This document shows positions 54,179-62,891 of a stretch of DNA of 64,000 bases, piece after piece. The stretch lies in contig CATQHF010000001.1 in the NCBI GenBank assembly GCA_958295865.1, positions 1 through 64,000 on the forward strand, written 5' to 3'. The notes under the pieces were generated by a model. That model saw nothing but the letters and a program-made list of their open reading frames with translations, made no database searches and was not told the origin of the DNA. The position numbers and the translations under genes are program-made. The stretch's first letter is position 1. The number at the start of each line of letters is the position of its first letter. Source of the DNA: an uncultured Dehalococcoidia bacterium. GTDB taxonomy: Bacteria > Chloroflexota > Dehalococcoidia > Lucifugimonadales > JADFKI01.

Positions 54179-54285
54179 ATTCTCTCCGTCGGCAGCGCCG
54201 ATGATTGGGTGTTCACTATACGCCTGTATGATACTGGATTGTAACATAGCGGAAAGAGTATGCTATGACTGCGGCTAATATGAAT

Positions 54286-54469
54286 AGGACTTACGCAATT
54301 GAATATGAACTCCTACCCGAGATTGACCTGTTTCAAGTACGAAATCGCGCTCAACTGCGTAAGTCCTATTATTAATTGGAGAAAGTCCCTTCCCCCTTTG
54401 GGGGAAGGTTAGGATGGGGGCGAAAACGCCAGCCCATCGACGGCTAAAATGTACTAATGCAATTTTCTC
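54286..54469. repeat. Element B copy 4 followed by element A copy 8
   Basis: B occupies 54286-54367 (82 bp). A, with the short left end GAGAAAGTCCC, is at 54379-54469 and ends ACTAATGCAATTTTCTC. ATTAATTG joins them, as before copies at 44148 and 60560. The rest of 54248-54578 holds no gene. Confidence 0.85.
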
Positions 54470-54578
54470 CTAATACGAATGGATGGGATTTACGCGCATT
54501 TGCAAACCCCGCTTGCCGTGTTAGGCTTTGTCAGTGATTAGCAAGTTCGGGAACAAGATGAATAACGGGGATGACGGC

Positions 54579-56126
54579 ATGGCTGAGCGCTACTCGGCAA
54601 TCATCATAGGCGGCGGGCATAACGGCTTGGTCGCCGCCAACTACCTCGCTCGCAAGGGCAACAGCGTTCTGGTGCTGGAGCGGCGCGACTTCGTTGGCGG
54701 CGCATGCATCACGGAAGAGCTGTTCCCCGGCTTCCGCGTCTCCAGCTGCGCCTATATCTGCCACCTGCTGCAAGAAAAGGTCATCAACGACCTGGAACTC
54801 CGCAAGCACGGCTTGGAGATATATGAGATGGATCCGGTGAGCTTCCATCCACTGCCCGGCGGGAAGCATCTGCTGCGGTGGCACGATGACGAGCGCACCG
54901 CCGAGAATATCGCGCGTATCTCACCCGCAGACGGCGCGCGCTACCACGACTGGACAGCGTTCTGGCGGCAGGCCGGCGGCATCATCCAACGCTACTTTCT
55001 TTCAGAGCCGCCCACGCTCGCAGAAGTAGCCGCCGATGTGCGCGGCGCTCCCGACGAAGCCATATTCGAGCGCATGCTAACGGGCAGCATGAAGGACCTA
55101 GTCGAAGATCACTTCGAGTCGCCGCTCGTCCGCGCTTGCTTCATAGACGCCCAGGACGCGGGCGATGTTCGCGCTCCCGGCAGCGTCATGGCGTGCGCCT
55201 ACATACGCAGCGACATACTCACGCCTGACGAAAACTTCGGCATCCCCAAGGGCGGCATGGGCGCAATCACGCAGGCTATGGCGCGATCCGCCGAGGCGCA
55301 AGGCGTGGAAATTCGCCTTAACTCGGAAGTGCAGCGCATCCTGACGCGGGGAAGCATGGCGAATGGAGTTCTGCTCGTGGACGGCGAGCGTATCTATGCC
55401 GACGCCGTGCTGTCCAACGCCGACCCGAAGCGCACCTTCCTGTCCCTGCTGGACGCCGATGACGCGCCGCCCGCGCTGCTGACAGACATTCGCCGCGCCA
55501 AGACGAACACATCATATCTCAAGTTCCACTGCGCCATGAGCGAACTGCCGGACTTCTCCGCGTATCTGGGTAAAGACTACGACCCAAAGGCGCTGGCATA
55601 CATCCGCATCTGCCCGTCCGTCGAATACTTCGAGCGGAGCTGGGACGACGCCAAGCATGGCAAGCCGTCGAGCTGCCCGGTGATGTACATTCAGATCCCC
55701 ACCGTGTACGACGACACGCTGACGCCGCCCGGCAAGCATGTGATGTCAGTCTGGTCGATGTACGCGCCGGTACGACTGCGGGAGGGCACATGGCGGCAAG
55801 CGCGGCAGGGCGTAGGTGAGCATCTGATTGACACGATAGCGCAGTACGCGCCGAACTTCCGCGATGTACTGCTGGACTGGGAGCTTTTCACGCCCGTCGA
55901 GCTGGAAGAGCGCGTAGGCATCACCGACGGCAACATACGCCACCTAGATATAACATCGCAGCAGATGTTCGCGCAGCGACCGAGCCGCAGCCTCGCCGGA
56001 TACCGCACCCCCATCGATGGGCTGTATATGTGCGGCGCGGGCGCGCATCCCGGCGGCGAAGTCACCGGCGCGCCCGGCCACAACGCCGCACACACCCTGC
56101 TGCGCGACTGGGAGCAGGCAACATGA
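54579..56126 (+). CDS. Phytoene-desaturase-like (PYROXD2-type) FAD oxidoreductase
   Basis: The 515-aa protein has the FAD motif YSAIIIGGGHNGLVAANYLARKG, then VLERRDFVGGACITEELFPGF, and the C-terminal GLYMCGAGAHPGGEVTGAPGHNAA typical of PYROXD2/CrtI-like enzymes. It is unlikely to be a true carotenoid desaturase, as no carotenoid genes are near. GGGG nine bases before the ATG at 54579 favours this start over the TTG at 54528. The stop codon TGA is formed by inserted element A; the earlier stop was probably TAA (see findings). Confidence 0.85.
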   Translation: MAERYSAIIIGGGHNGLVAANYLARKGNSVLVLERRDFVGGACITEELFPGFRVSSCAYICHLLQEKVINDLELRKHGLEIYEMDPVSFHPLPGGKHLLRWHDDERTAENIARISPADGARYHDWTAFWRQAGGIIQRYFLSEPPTLAEVAADVRGAPDEAIFERMLTGSMKDLVEDHFESPLVRACFIDAQDAGDVRAPGSVMACAYIRSDILTPDENFGIPKGGMGAITQAMARSAEAQGVEIRLNSEVQRILTRGSMANGVLLVDGERIYADAVLSNADPKRTFLSLLDADDAPPALLTDIRRAKTNTSYLKFHCAMSELPDFSAYLGKDYDPKALAYIRICPSVEYFERSWDDAKHGKPSSCPVMYIQIPTVYDDTLTPPGKHVMSVWSMYAPVRLREGTWRQARQGVGEHLIDTIAQYAPNFRDVLLDWELFTPVELEERVGITDGNIRHLDITSQQMFAQRPSRSLAGYRTPIDGLYMCGAGAHPGGEVTGAPGHNAAHTLLRDWEQAT

Positions 56127-56283
56127 AAATTGCATTAGTCCCTTCCCCCTTGATGGGGAAAGGTTTCCAGTCTGGCGAGCAAGTCGGTCGCGCCAATTGT
56201 CCCTTCCCCCTTTGGGGGAAGGTTAGGATGGGGGTGAAAATGCCCGCCCATCGACGGCTAAATTGTACTAATGCAATTTTCTC
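56123..56283. repeat. Element A copy 9 (161 bp), inserted into a stop codon
   Basis: The left end is ATGAAAATTGCATTAGT and the right end ACTAATGCAATTTTCTC. AGGCAAC occurs directly on both sides (56116-56122 and 56284-56290). An extra middle block (GGTTTCCAGTCTGGCGAGCA) also occurs in copy 17. Confidence 0.92.
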
Positions 56284-56372
56284 AGGCAACATAAAGCGTT
56301 ACCGCATCCCCCAATCTGCGCTAGAATAACTTTGCGCGACTAATTGAAACACTGACACACCGAGGCGCTACT

Positions 56373-57791
56373 ATGAATATATGCTTCTTGACCGCCGTAG
56401 AGATCGCGCGGCGCATCCGCAGCAGACAGCTCAGCTGCGAAGAGGTCATGCGCGCTCACCTGGCGCAGATCGACCGCGTGAACCCGAAGGTCAACGCCAT
56501 CGTAACCTACCATCCCGAACAAGCCCTCGCCGAAGCGCAGGCAGCGGACGCAGCCCTGCAACGCGGCGATGCCGTGGGCGCGCTGCACGGCTTGCCGGTA
56601 GCGCACAAGGATCTCGTGGACACCGCCGGCGTCCGCACCACCTACGGCTCGCCCATCTATGCCGACCATGTGCCGCGGCAAGACGCGCTCATCGTCGAGC
56701 GCCTGAAGCGCGCCGGCGCAATCTCTGTCGGCAAGACCAACACGCCCGAGTTCGGCGCAGGCTCGCAGACCTTCAACGAAGTCTTTGGCGCAACCCTCAA
56801 CCCCTATGACCTCAGCAAGACCTGCGGCGGCAGCAGCGGCGGCGCGGCGGTCGCCCTCGCCTGCGGCATGCTGCCCATCGCCGACGGCAGCGACCTCGGC
56901 GGCTCCCTGCGAAACCCCGCCAACTTCTGCAACATCGTCGGCTTTCGCACCGCCCTCGGGCGTATTCCCGTCTGGCCCTCCCCGATGCACTGGTCGCTGC
57001 TGTCGGTGCAAGGCCCCATGGCGCGAACCGTCGAGGACACCGCCCTTATGCTCAGCGCCATAGCGGGCCCAGACCCGCGTTCACCCATCGCAATTACTGA
57101 GGCGGGCGAAACCTTCAACCCGCTCACGCACTCGCTTGAGCGCGCGTTCGACGGCGCGCGCATCGCCTGGAGCGCCGACATGGGCGGGCTGCCCGTCGAT
57201 CCGCGCATCGTGTCCGTCATCGAGGCGCAGCGCGGCGCATTCGAGGCGCTGGGCTGCCGCGTCGATGACGCCTGCCCCGATTTCAGCGACGCCAACGAAG
57301 TCTTCATGACCATGCGCGCCGCAAGCATGGCGGCGACGCGCGCGGAACTGCTGGAGACGCACCGCGACCGGCTAAAAGACACTGTGATATGGAACATCGA
57401 GGAAGGATTGCGGCTCAGCGCAGCCGATGTCGGCAACGCGGAAGTCAAGCGAGCCGCCCTATACGACCGCATACGGATCTTCATGCAGACCTACGAGTTC
57501 ATGGTCTTCCCCGTCAGCCAGCATCCCCCCTTCGATGTGAGCCAGCCGTACCTAACCGAGGTCAACGGCGTACAGATGGAAACCTACATCGACTGGATGC
57601 GCTCGTGCTACTATGTAACGGCGACGGGGCACCCCAGCATCTCCGTGCCATGCGGCTTCACGGACGAAGGCTTGCCCGTAGGCGTGCAGATTGTGGGACG
57701 CCATCAAAGCGAGTTCGGCGTACTGCAACTGGCATACGCCTTCCAGCAGGCAACGGGCTTCTGGAAGCAGCGCCCTAGCGTCGCCGCATAG
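56373..57791 (+). CDS. Amidase-signature hydrolase, third paralogue
   Basis: The 472-aa enzyme has K79 (VAHKD), S154 (GGSSGG) and S178 (DLGGSLR), so the triad is intact with the normal 24-residue gap. It differs from the pair at 19863/21398 in the NPYDLSKTCGGSSGG region and throughout the second half. It is thus a separate lineage, resembling amidases of unclear substrate rather than GatA. GAGGCG lies before the ATG. Confidence 0.88.
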   Translation: MNICFLTAVEIARRIRSRQLSCEEVMRAHLAQIDRVNPKVNAIVTYHPEQALAEAQAADAALQRGDAVGALHGLPVAHKDLVDTAGVRTTYGSPIYADHVPRQDALIVERLKRAGAISVGKTNTPEFGAGSQTFNEVFGATLNPYDLSKTCGGSSGGAAVALACGMLPIADGSDLGGSLRNPANFCNIVGFRTALGRIPVWPSPMHWSLLSVQGPMARTVEDTALMLSAIAGPDPRSPIAITEAGETFNPLTHSLERAFDGARIAWSADMGGLPVDPRIVSVIEAQRGAFEALGCRVDDACPDFSDANEVFMTMRAASMAATRAELLETHRDRLKDTVIWNIEEGLRLSAADVGNAEVKRAALYDRIRIFMQTYEFMVFPVSQHPPFDVSQPYLTEVNGVQMETYIDWMRSCYYVTATGHPSISVPCGFTDEGLPVGVQIVGRHQSEFGVLQLAYAFQQATGFWKQRPSVAA

Positions 57792-57849
57792 CCGTATGCC
57801 GATTCATGTGAAGATGCGGCACACGGCAGCCAAGCGCACATGAGGAGAC

Positions 57850-58050
57850 TTGAAACAAGTGCCAGAGTTCATAACCACACTATTGGAAAACCCTTTCGCG
57901 CAGCCGTTCCTGCTCATCGGAACAATCCTGTTTTGGGGCGGCGTCATCGCATTCGTGCTCGCCCTGTTCCAAATTGGCACAATCAAGCGCGCGCTAGGAC
58001 TTTGGGTTCTTGCGCTTATCCTGGCAGTCGTACACAGCTGCGTGAACTAG
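57850..58050 (+). CDS. Small two-helix membrane protein
   Basis: The 66-aa product has two hydrophobic segments (PFLLIGTILFWGGVIAFVLAL and ALGLWVLALILAVVHSC) linked by FQIGTIKR. I do not recognise it. The frame starts with TTG at 57850, only two bases from GAGGAG; a GTG at 57859 is 11 bases from it and may be used. It follows the third amidase gene on the same strand after 58 bp. Confidence 0.55.
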   Translation: MKQVPEFITTLLENPFAQPFLLIGTILFWGGVIAFVLALFQIGTIKRALGLWVLALILAVVHSCVN

Positions 58051-58106
58051 GGAATACTACTAAACACGCAAACCCGTCCCAAATCCTGCAACCACTTGCC
58101 ATCATC

Positions 58107-58400
58107 GAGAAAATTGCATTAGTCCCTTCCCCCCTTGATGAGGAAGGTCTTTAACATCCCTTCCCCCTTTGGGGGAAGGTTAGGATGGGGGTGAAAATCC
58201 TTTTGCCCATCGACGGCTAAACTGTACTAGGTTCTGTGGACAATTCGACTTTTCATCTCGTCATTCCTGCTCACTCACCGTCATTCCTGCGAAAGCAGGA
58301 ATCCAGAGCTTTGAGATAGCCTAAAATATGCGAAAGTGGCTACATTTCGATGTTCTGGCTTCCCGTTTTCACGGGAATGACGCAAATGTCCACACAACCT
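58107..58400. repeat. Element A copy 10 joined to element C copy 2
   Basis: A begins GAGAAAATTGCATTAGT and runs to ACTGTACT, where it is cut by C. C is 172 bp (58229-58400) with ends AGGTTCTGTGGACA and TGTCCACACAACCT (13 of 14 complementary), and inside it are GTCATTCC hairpins. The same A/C junction occurs at 61334. 58051-58106 and 58401-58462 have no gene. Confidence 0.82.
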
Positions 58401-58462
58401 AACACAATCCCCTCATCATCTACATCTTGCTGAATTACTGAAACACCGAGCGAGGAACTAAT

Positions 58463-59173
58463 ATGACCGACATCCTATGCTACACCGACAGCTACCTGCG
58501 CGAATTCGACGCCACCGTCATCGACGCCGCGCCCAAAGGCGTCGTGCTCGACCGCACGGCATTCTACCCGGGCGGCGGCGGTCAGCCGGCCGACAGCGGC
58601 GCGCTCAGCGTCGGCGACGCCTCATACGCCGTCAAGCGACTGTCGCGGCAGAATGGCAAGCTGGTACACGAGATCGACGGCGATATGCCGGCTGTGGGCG
58701 CGGTAGTGCATGGTGAACTCGAATGGGAACGCCGCTACCTGCTGATGCGAACGCACACCGCGCTGCACATCCTCTGCGGCGTAGTATGGCGCGACTACGG
58801 CGCGCAGGTCACCGGCGGCAACATGCAGCCCGGCAGCGCGCGCATGGACTTCGAGCTTGAGAACATGTCCGCCGACTTCGCCGAGCGCATGGAAACGCTG
58901 GTCAACGAAGAAGTGCGGGCGGCGCGTCCCATCGAAATCAAGACATTGCCCAGAGACGAAGCCTTCAGCATTCCCGACCTCATCCGCACCAAAATCAACC
59001 TGCTGCCGCCCGCCATCACCGAGGTTCGCACCGTCAACATCACAGGGCTAGACCTGCAAGCCGACGGCGGCACGCATGTCGCCAACACCGACGAGGTCGG
59101 CAAAATAAGCGTCGTGGGCCATGAGAGCAAGGGGCGCATCAACAAGCGACTGCGAATCCGCATCGGCGAATAG
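58463..59173 (+). CDS. alaX: AlaX-type alanyl-tRNA editing protein
   Basis: Stand-alone editing domains hydrolyse Ser- or Gly-tRNA-Ala. The 236-aa protein has DRTAFYPGGGGQPADSG near residue 30 and the zinc-site helix RTHTALHILCG with H98 and H102. The final site reads QADGGTHVANTDEVG. In classic AlaX and AlaRS this is ACGGTHV, with a zinc-binding Cys. Here that Cys is missing (Asp in its place), while the last His remains. It probably still folds; zinc binding may differ. Size fits AlaX-M. Confidence 0.85.
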   Translation: MTDILCYTDSYLREFDATVIDAAPKGVVLDRTAFYPGGGGQPADSGALSVGDASYAVKRLSRQNGKLVHEIDGDMPAVGAVVHGELEWERRYLLMRTHTALHILCGVVWRDYGAQVTGGNMQPGSARMDFELENMSADFAERMETLVNEEVRAARPIEIKTLPRDEAFSIPDLIRTKINLLPPAITEVRTVNITGLDLQADGGTHVANTDEVGKISVVGHESKGRINKRLRIRIGE

Positions 59174-59301
59174 CGCAATAAATCCCGTTATCGGCCCGTT
59201 ATCGGACGGATAAGGGTCAGCGTTTGCCCTGAGCATACCCAAAGAGAGCAACGACCCGACTAAACCCTGTCCATCCATGTCAGTTCCCGCAAGGAGACGC
59301 A

Positions 59302-59895
59302 ATGATTGACCTAACCCGGCACAACGAACTCATAGTCCGTCAGGAAAGGGAGATGGTAGAGGTCTTCACCCCGTTCGAGACCGCCAACCGATACAGCATC
59401 CAGACGCCCGACGGCGCGCAGCTGCTGTACGCCTACGAGGATTCGGGAGCGATGAGCCGCCAGTTCATGGGTTCGCACCGCCCGCTATCCATCCATGTCA
59501 TAGACAACGCCCGCCAGCCCGTGCTGGAGGCAAGCCGCGATTTCTTCTGGGTGCTGTCGCACATGCGCGTCAGCGAGGGCGGCAGGCGCATCGGCGCACT
59601 CAACCGCCAGTTCGCGCTTGGACGCAAGTTCGCGCTGATGGACGCAAACGAGCGCAGCCTCGCAGAAATAACTAGCGGTATATTCAGCCCGCACACATTC
59701 GTCGCCAAGAACGCGCAAGGAAACGAGATTGCGCGCATCACCAAGAGATGGAGCGGCTTGGGCAGAGAAATGTTCACCGACGCCGACACATTCCGCATCG
59801 AGTTCACCGACAGCGCCGCCAATCAGGACTTCCGCATGCTGATGCTCGCCGCCGCCTTCTCCATAGACCTAGACTTCTTCGAGAACACGGGCTAA
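59302..59895 (+). CDS. Phospholipid-scramblase/LOR-like domain protein
   Basis: The 197-aa protein has a 12-strand tubby/LOR-like pattern: NELIVRQEREMVEVFTPFETAN, RYSIQTPDGAQLLYAYEDS, RPLSIHVIDNARQPVLEASRDF and IARITKRWSGLGREMFTDADTF. Bacterial members are of unknown function. AAGGAGA lies before the ATG. No membrane helix is seen. It may be membrane-associated. Confidence 0.8.
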   Translation: MIDLTRHNELIVRQEREMVEVFTPFETANRYSIQTPDGAQLLYAYEDSGAMSRQFMGSHRPLSIHVIDNARQPVLEASRDFFWVLSHMRVSEGGRRIGALNRQFALGRKFALMDANERSLAEITSGIFSPHTFVAKNAQGNEIARITKRWSGLGREMFTDADTFRIEFTDSAANQDFRMLMLAAAFSIDLDFFENTG

Positions 59896-59934
59896 CGCCG
59901 CGCTTACATGGATGTATATGACAACTTGGGTAGC

Positions 59935-60712
59935 GAGAAAATCGCATTAGTCCCTTCCCCCTTGATGAGGAAGGTCTTTAACGTCCCTTCCCCCTCTGGG
60001 GGAAGGCTAGGATGGGGGCGAAAACGCTCGCCCACCGACCTCCCCGTCATTCCGACCATCTTTCTCTGTCATTCCGAACGTCCCTCCCCCTGTCATTCCG
60101 AACGCAGTGAGGAATCAAAAATCCCAATCCACCAAATACCTAAACCTCAGCAACCACCCTCGCGCTCCGTCCTGCCATCAGCCCGCCAAACATCCCACCC
60201 CAACCCTAAACACAACCCAATTCTTAATTCCTAATTCTCAATTCTTAATTGGAGAAAGTCCCTTCCCCCCTTGACGCGGAAGGTCTTTAACGTCCCTTCC
60301 CCCTCTGGGGGAAGGTTAGGATGGGGGCGAAAACGCTCGCCCACCGACCTCCCCGTCATTCCGACCATCTTTCTCTGTCATTCCGAACGCCCTCCCCTTG
60401 TCATTCCGAACGCAATGAGGAATCAAAAATCCCAATCCACCAAACACCTAAACCTCAGCAACCACCCTAGCGCTCCGTCCTGCCATCAGCCCGCCAAACA
60501 TCCCACACCAACCCTAAACACAACCCAATTCTTAATTCCTAATTCTCAATTCTTAATTGGAGAAAGTCCCTTCCCCCTTGATGGAGGAAGGTTGCCTGCT
60601 GTCAAGCGCAATCCGAGGGCGTGATTGTCCCTTCCCCCTTTTGGGGGAAGGTTAGGATGGGGGCGAAAACGCTCGCCCATCGACGGCTAAACCGTACCAA
60701 TGCAATTTTCTC
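59935..60712. repeat. Repeat block: 308-bp tandem duplication built on element A copies 11-13
   Basis: 59950-60257 is repeated almost unchanged at 60258-60565. Each unit contains an element A (shortened right end), GTCATTCCGAACG repeats and an AT-rich AATTCTTAATTCCTAATTC block. The third A copy (60560-60712) ends normally in AATGCAATTTTCTC. No gene in 59896-60754; small frames here are repeat translations. Confidence 0.85.
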
Positions 60713-60754
60713 AGGTAGCAAAACCCCCCATCCCGTCAATCATCGCCATCCATG

Positions 60755-61021
60755 CTAATCGGCGGCATGCGCCGCGCCGCCTTCTTCCAGCGCCGCGAGT
60801 ATGTCATCCACCAGCGCGCGCGCCGACTCTGCCGTCAGCTCCACCGCCACGCGCGCGCCAAGCCCCTGGCCCGGGTTCACGAAGTCGATGTTCAATGTGT
60901 GGTCGGTCGTCATGTGGAAGGGATGGTCGTAATACACCCGCGCCTCCGTTATCGGAATCCAGCCCGGCGTACCCTTGCCGCTTCCCGTTATCTCCGACTT
61001 CTGAATTACATAAGTGCACAT
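60755..61021 (-). CDS. DUF6295-like protein
   Basis: The 88-aa protein starts MCTYVIQKSEITGSGKGTPG and continues WIPITEARVYYDHPF...LNIDFVNP, then a helix with VAVELTAESARALVDDILAAL. This matches the DUF6295 type, small proteins of unknown function found in actinobacteria and Chloroflexota. AGGAGAG lies six bases upstream of the start on the minus strand. It is an island between repeat blocks. Confidence 0.72.
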   Translation of the reverse strand: MCTYVIQKSEITGSGKGTPGWIPITEARVYYDHPFHMTTDHTLNIDFVNPGQGLGARVAVELTAESARALVDDILAALEEGGAAHAAD

Positions 61022-61086
61022 TGGCTACTCTCCTATCAACGCGCCGCTCCCGTGATTGGCAGCGCGGAATTCATCATACATTCCAT

Positions 61087-61784
61087 TTGTCCCTTCCCCT
61101 TTGATGAGGAAGGTCTTTAACGTCCCTTCCCCCTCTGGGGGAAGGTTAGGATGGGGGCGAAAACGCCCGCCCATCAACGGCTAAACTGAACATTGGAGAA
61201 AGTCCCTTCCCCCTTGACGAGGAAAGGTTCATCGGCAAGGCGAGGACGCCGCAGATGTGATTGTCCCTTCCCCCTCTGGGGGAAGGCTAGGATGGGGGCG
61301 AAAACGCTCGCCCATCGACGGCTAAACTGGACTAGGTTCTGCGGACATTTCATTTTTTTATCTCGTCATTCCTGCTCACTCACCGTCATTCCTGCGAAAG
61401 CAGGAATCCAGGGCTTTGAGATAGCCTAAAATATGCGAAAGTGCCTACATTCTGAGATTCTGGATTCCCGTTTTCACGGGAATGACGCAAATGTCCACAT
61501 AACCTCAGGACTTACGCACTTGAATATGAACTCATATCTGAGATTAACCTGTTTCAAGTACGAAATCGCGCTCAACTGCGTAAGTCCTATTCTTAATTGG
61601 AGAAAGTCCCTTCCCCCTTGACGAAGGCAGGTTCATCGGCAAGGCGAGGACGCCGCAGATGTAATTGTCCCTTCCCCTTTGATGAGGAAGGTCTTTAACG
61701 TCCCTTCCCCCTCTGGGGGAAGGTTAGGATGGGGGCGAAAACGCCCGCCCATCGACGGCTAAACCGTACCAATGCAATTTTCTC
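61087..61784. repeat. Repeat block: element A copies 14-16, element C copy 3, element B copy 5
   Basis: A partial A (61087-61185) is followed by A copy 15 (61195 to the ACTGGACT junction at 61333). Element C is at 61334-61505 (172 bp), B at 61507-61588 (82 bp), and A copy 16 from about 61600 to 61784. C and B are separated by a single base. No gene is present. Confidence 0.85.
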
Positions 61785-62679
61785 ATACCACCACTACATC
61801 GTTGACGAGCATGCCGATGCCCTCTATCGTGATGCTCACGCTATCGCCTTCCTGAAGCGTGAATTCGGGCGGTGGCACGATGGAGGTGCCCGTAAGCACG
61901 GCAGTCATATTCGGCACATAGTTATGCCGCTGAAGCCAGTCGGCAAGCTCTTGGCAGGTGCGCGCCATCTGCGAAGTGTTCGTGCTGCCATTAAACACAT
62001 CCTCGCCATCGCGCGCAATGACGCAGTTCACATCGAGACTGTGCGGGTCGCCTATCGACTCCGCCGTCACGAAGCAAGGCCCAATAGCGCAGCATCGGTT
62101 GAACACCTTCGCCTGCGGCAGATACAACGGGTTTTCGCCCTCAATCTGGCGGCTGCTCATATCGTTCCCTATGGTATAGCCGATAATCTCGCCCCCGTAT
62201 AGCACGAAGGCGAGTTCCGGCTCAGGCACATTCCAGTCGGAATCCGCGCGTATGCCGACTGCATCGAAGGGGCCGACGCAGCGATCGGGCGTCGCCTTGA
62301 AGAACACTTCGGGCCTCTCGGCGTTATAGACCTGAGAATACACATCAGGCGTGCCGCTTTCCCTTCGGCGTTCCATCTCGCTCGTCTTGTAAGTAATGCC
62401 CGCCGCCCAGACCTCAGGCGGCTCGAAGGGCATATCCAGGATGATAGCGCCCGTGCCGTCCATAATATCGGCAAGGCTGTACTCCTCAGAACCGCCGCCG
62501 CTCATAATCCGCTCCGCCAGGGCGTCTATGCCCTGGCCGGACAGCGACGCCGCCAGCGCCAAGTCTTCCAGTTCCACCAGATCGGGATGCAGAGAAGTCA
62601 GGTCGGTCAGCGCGCCCTCGCGCGTCTCCACCGCCAGCCTCGTCTCGCCGTTAGCGTCTATGAGATTGTAGTATTTCAT
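61783..62679 (-). CDS. Fumarylacetoacetate hydrolase (FAH) family protein
   Basis: The 298-aa protein has the FAH fold: VWAAGITYKTSEMERRRE, then VPEPELAFVLYGGEIIGYTIGNDMSSRQIEGENPLYLPQAKVFN with the metal ligands E, E and D, and GTSIVPPPEFTLQEGDSV. FAH-family enzymes act as hydrolases, decarboxylases or hydratases on 2-oxo acids, for example 2-keto-3-deoxy sugar acids. This would suit products of the enolase-superfamily dehydratases here. The stop TGA uses the terminal bases of element A copy 16. Confidence 0.86.
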   Translation of the reverse strand: MKYYNLIDANGETRLAVETREGALTDLTSLHPDLVELEDLALAASLSGQGIDALAERIMSGGGSEEYSLADIMDGTGAIILDMPFEPPEVWAAGITYKTSEMERRRESGTPDVYSQVYNAERPEVFFKATPDRCVGPFDAVGIRADSDWNVPEPELAFVLYGGEIIGYTIGNDMSSRQIEGENPLYLPQAKVFNRCCAIGPCFVTAESIGDPHSLDVNCVIARDGEDVFNGSTNTSQMARTCQELADWLQRHNYVPNMTAVLTGTSIVPPPEFTLQEGDSVSITIEGIGMLVNDVVVV

Positions 62680-62706
62680 TCGGGCAAGTCCTTCATAGAA
62701 TAGTCA

Positions 62707-62866
62707 GAAAATTGCATTAGTCCCTTCCCCCTTGATGGGGGAAGGTTTCCAGGCTGGCGAGCGAGTCGGTCGCGCCAATTGTCCCTTCCCCCTTTGGGGG
62801 AAGGTTAGGATGGGGGGTGAAAATGCTTGCCCATCGACGGCTAAACTGTACTAATGCAATTTTCTC
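62707..62866. repeat. Element A copy 17 (160 bp)
   Basis: GAAAATTGCATTAGT (left, following TCA) and ACTAATGCAATTTTCTC (right). AGAATAG precedes (62697-62703) and AGAATGG follows, an imperfect 7-bp duplication. The internal block matches copy 9. Confidence 0.85.
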
Positions 62867-62891
62867 AGAATGGTCAGGATAGCATCAGCCA

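Noticed and set aside
59908..60624. Plus-strand frames reading FPLMRKVFNVPSPSGGRLGWG and similar
   Set aside because: They are translations of element A and associated repeats, found wherever those repeats occur.
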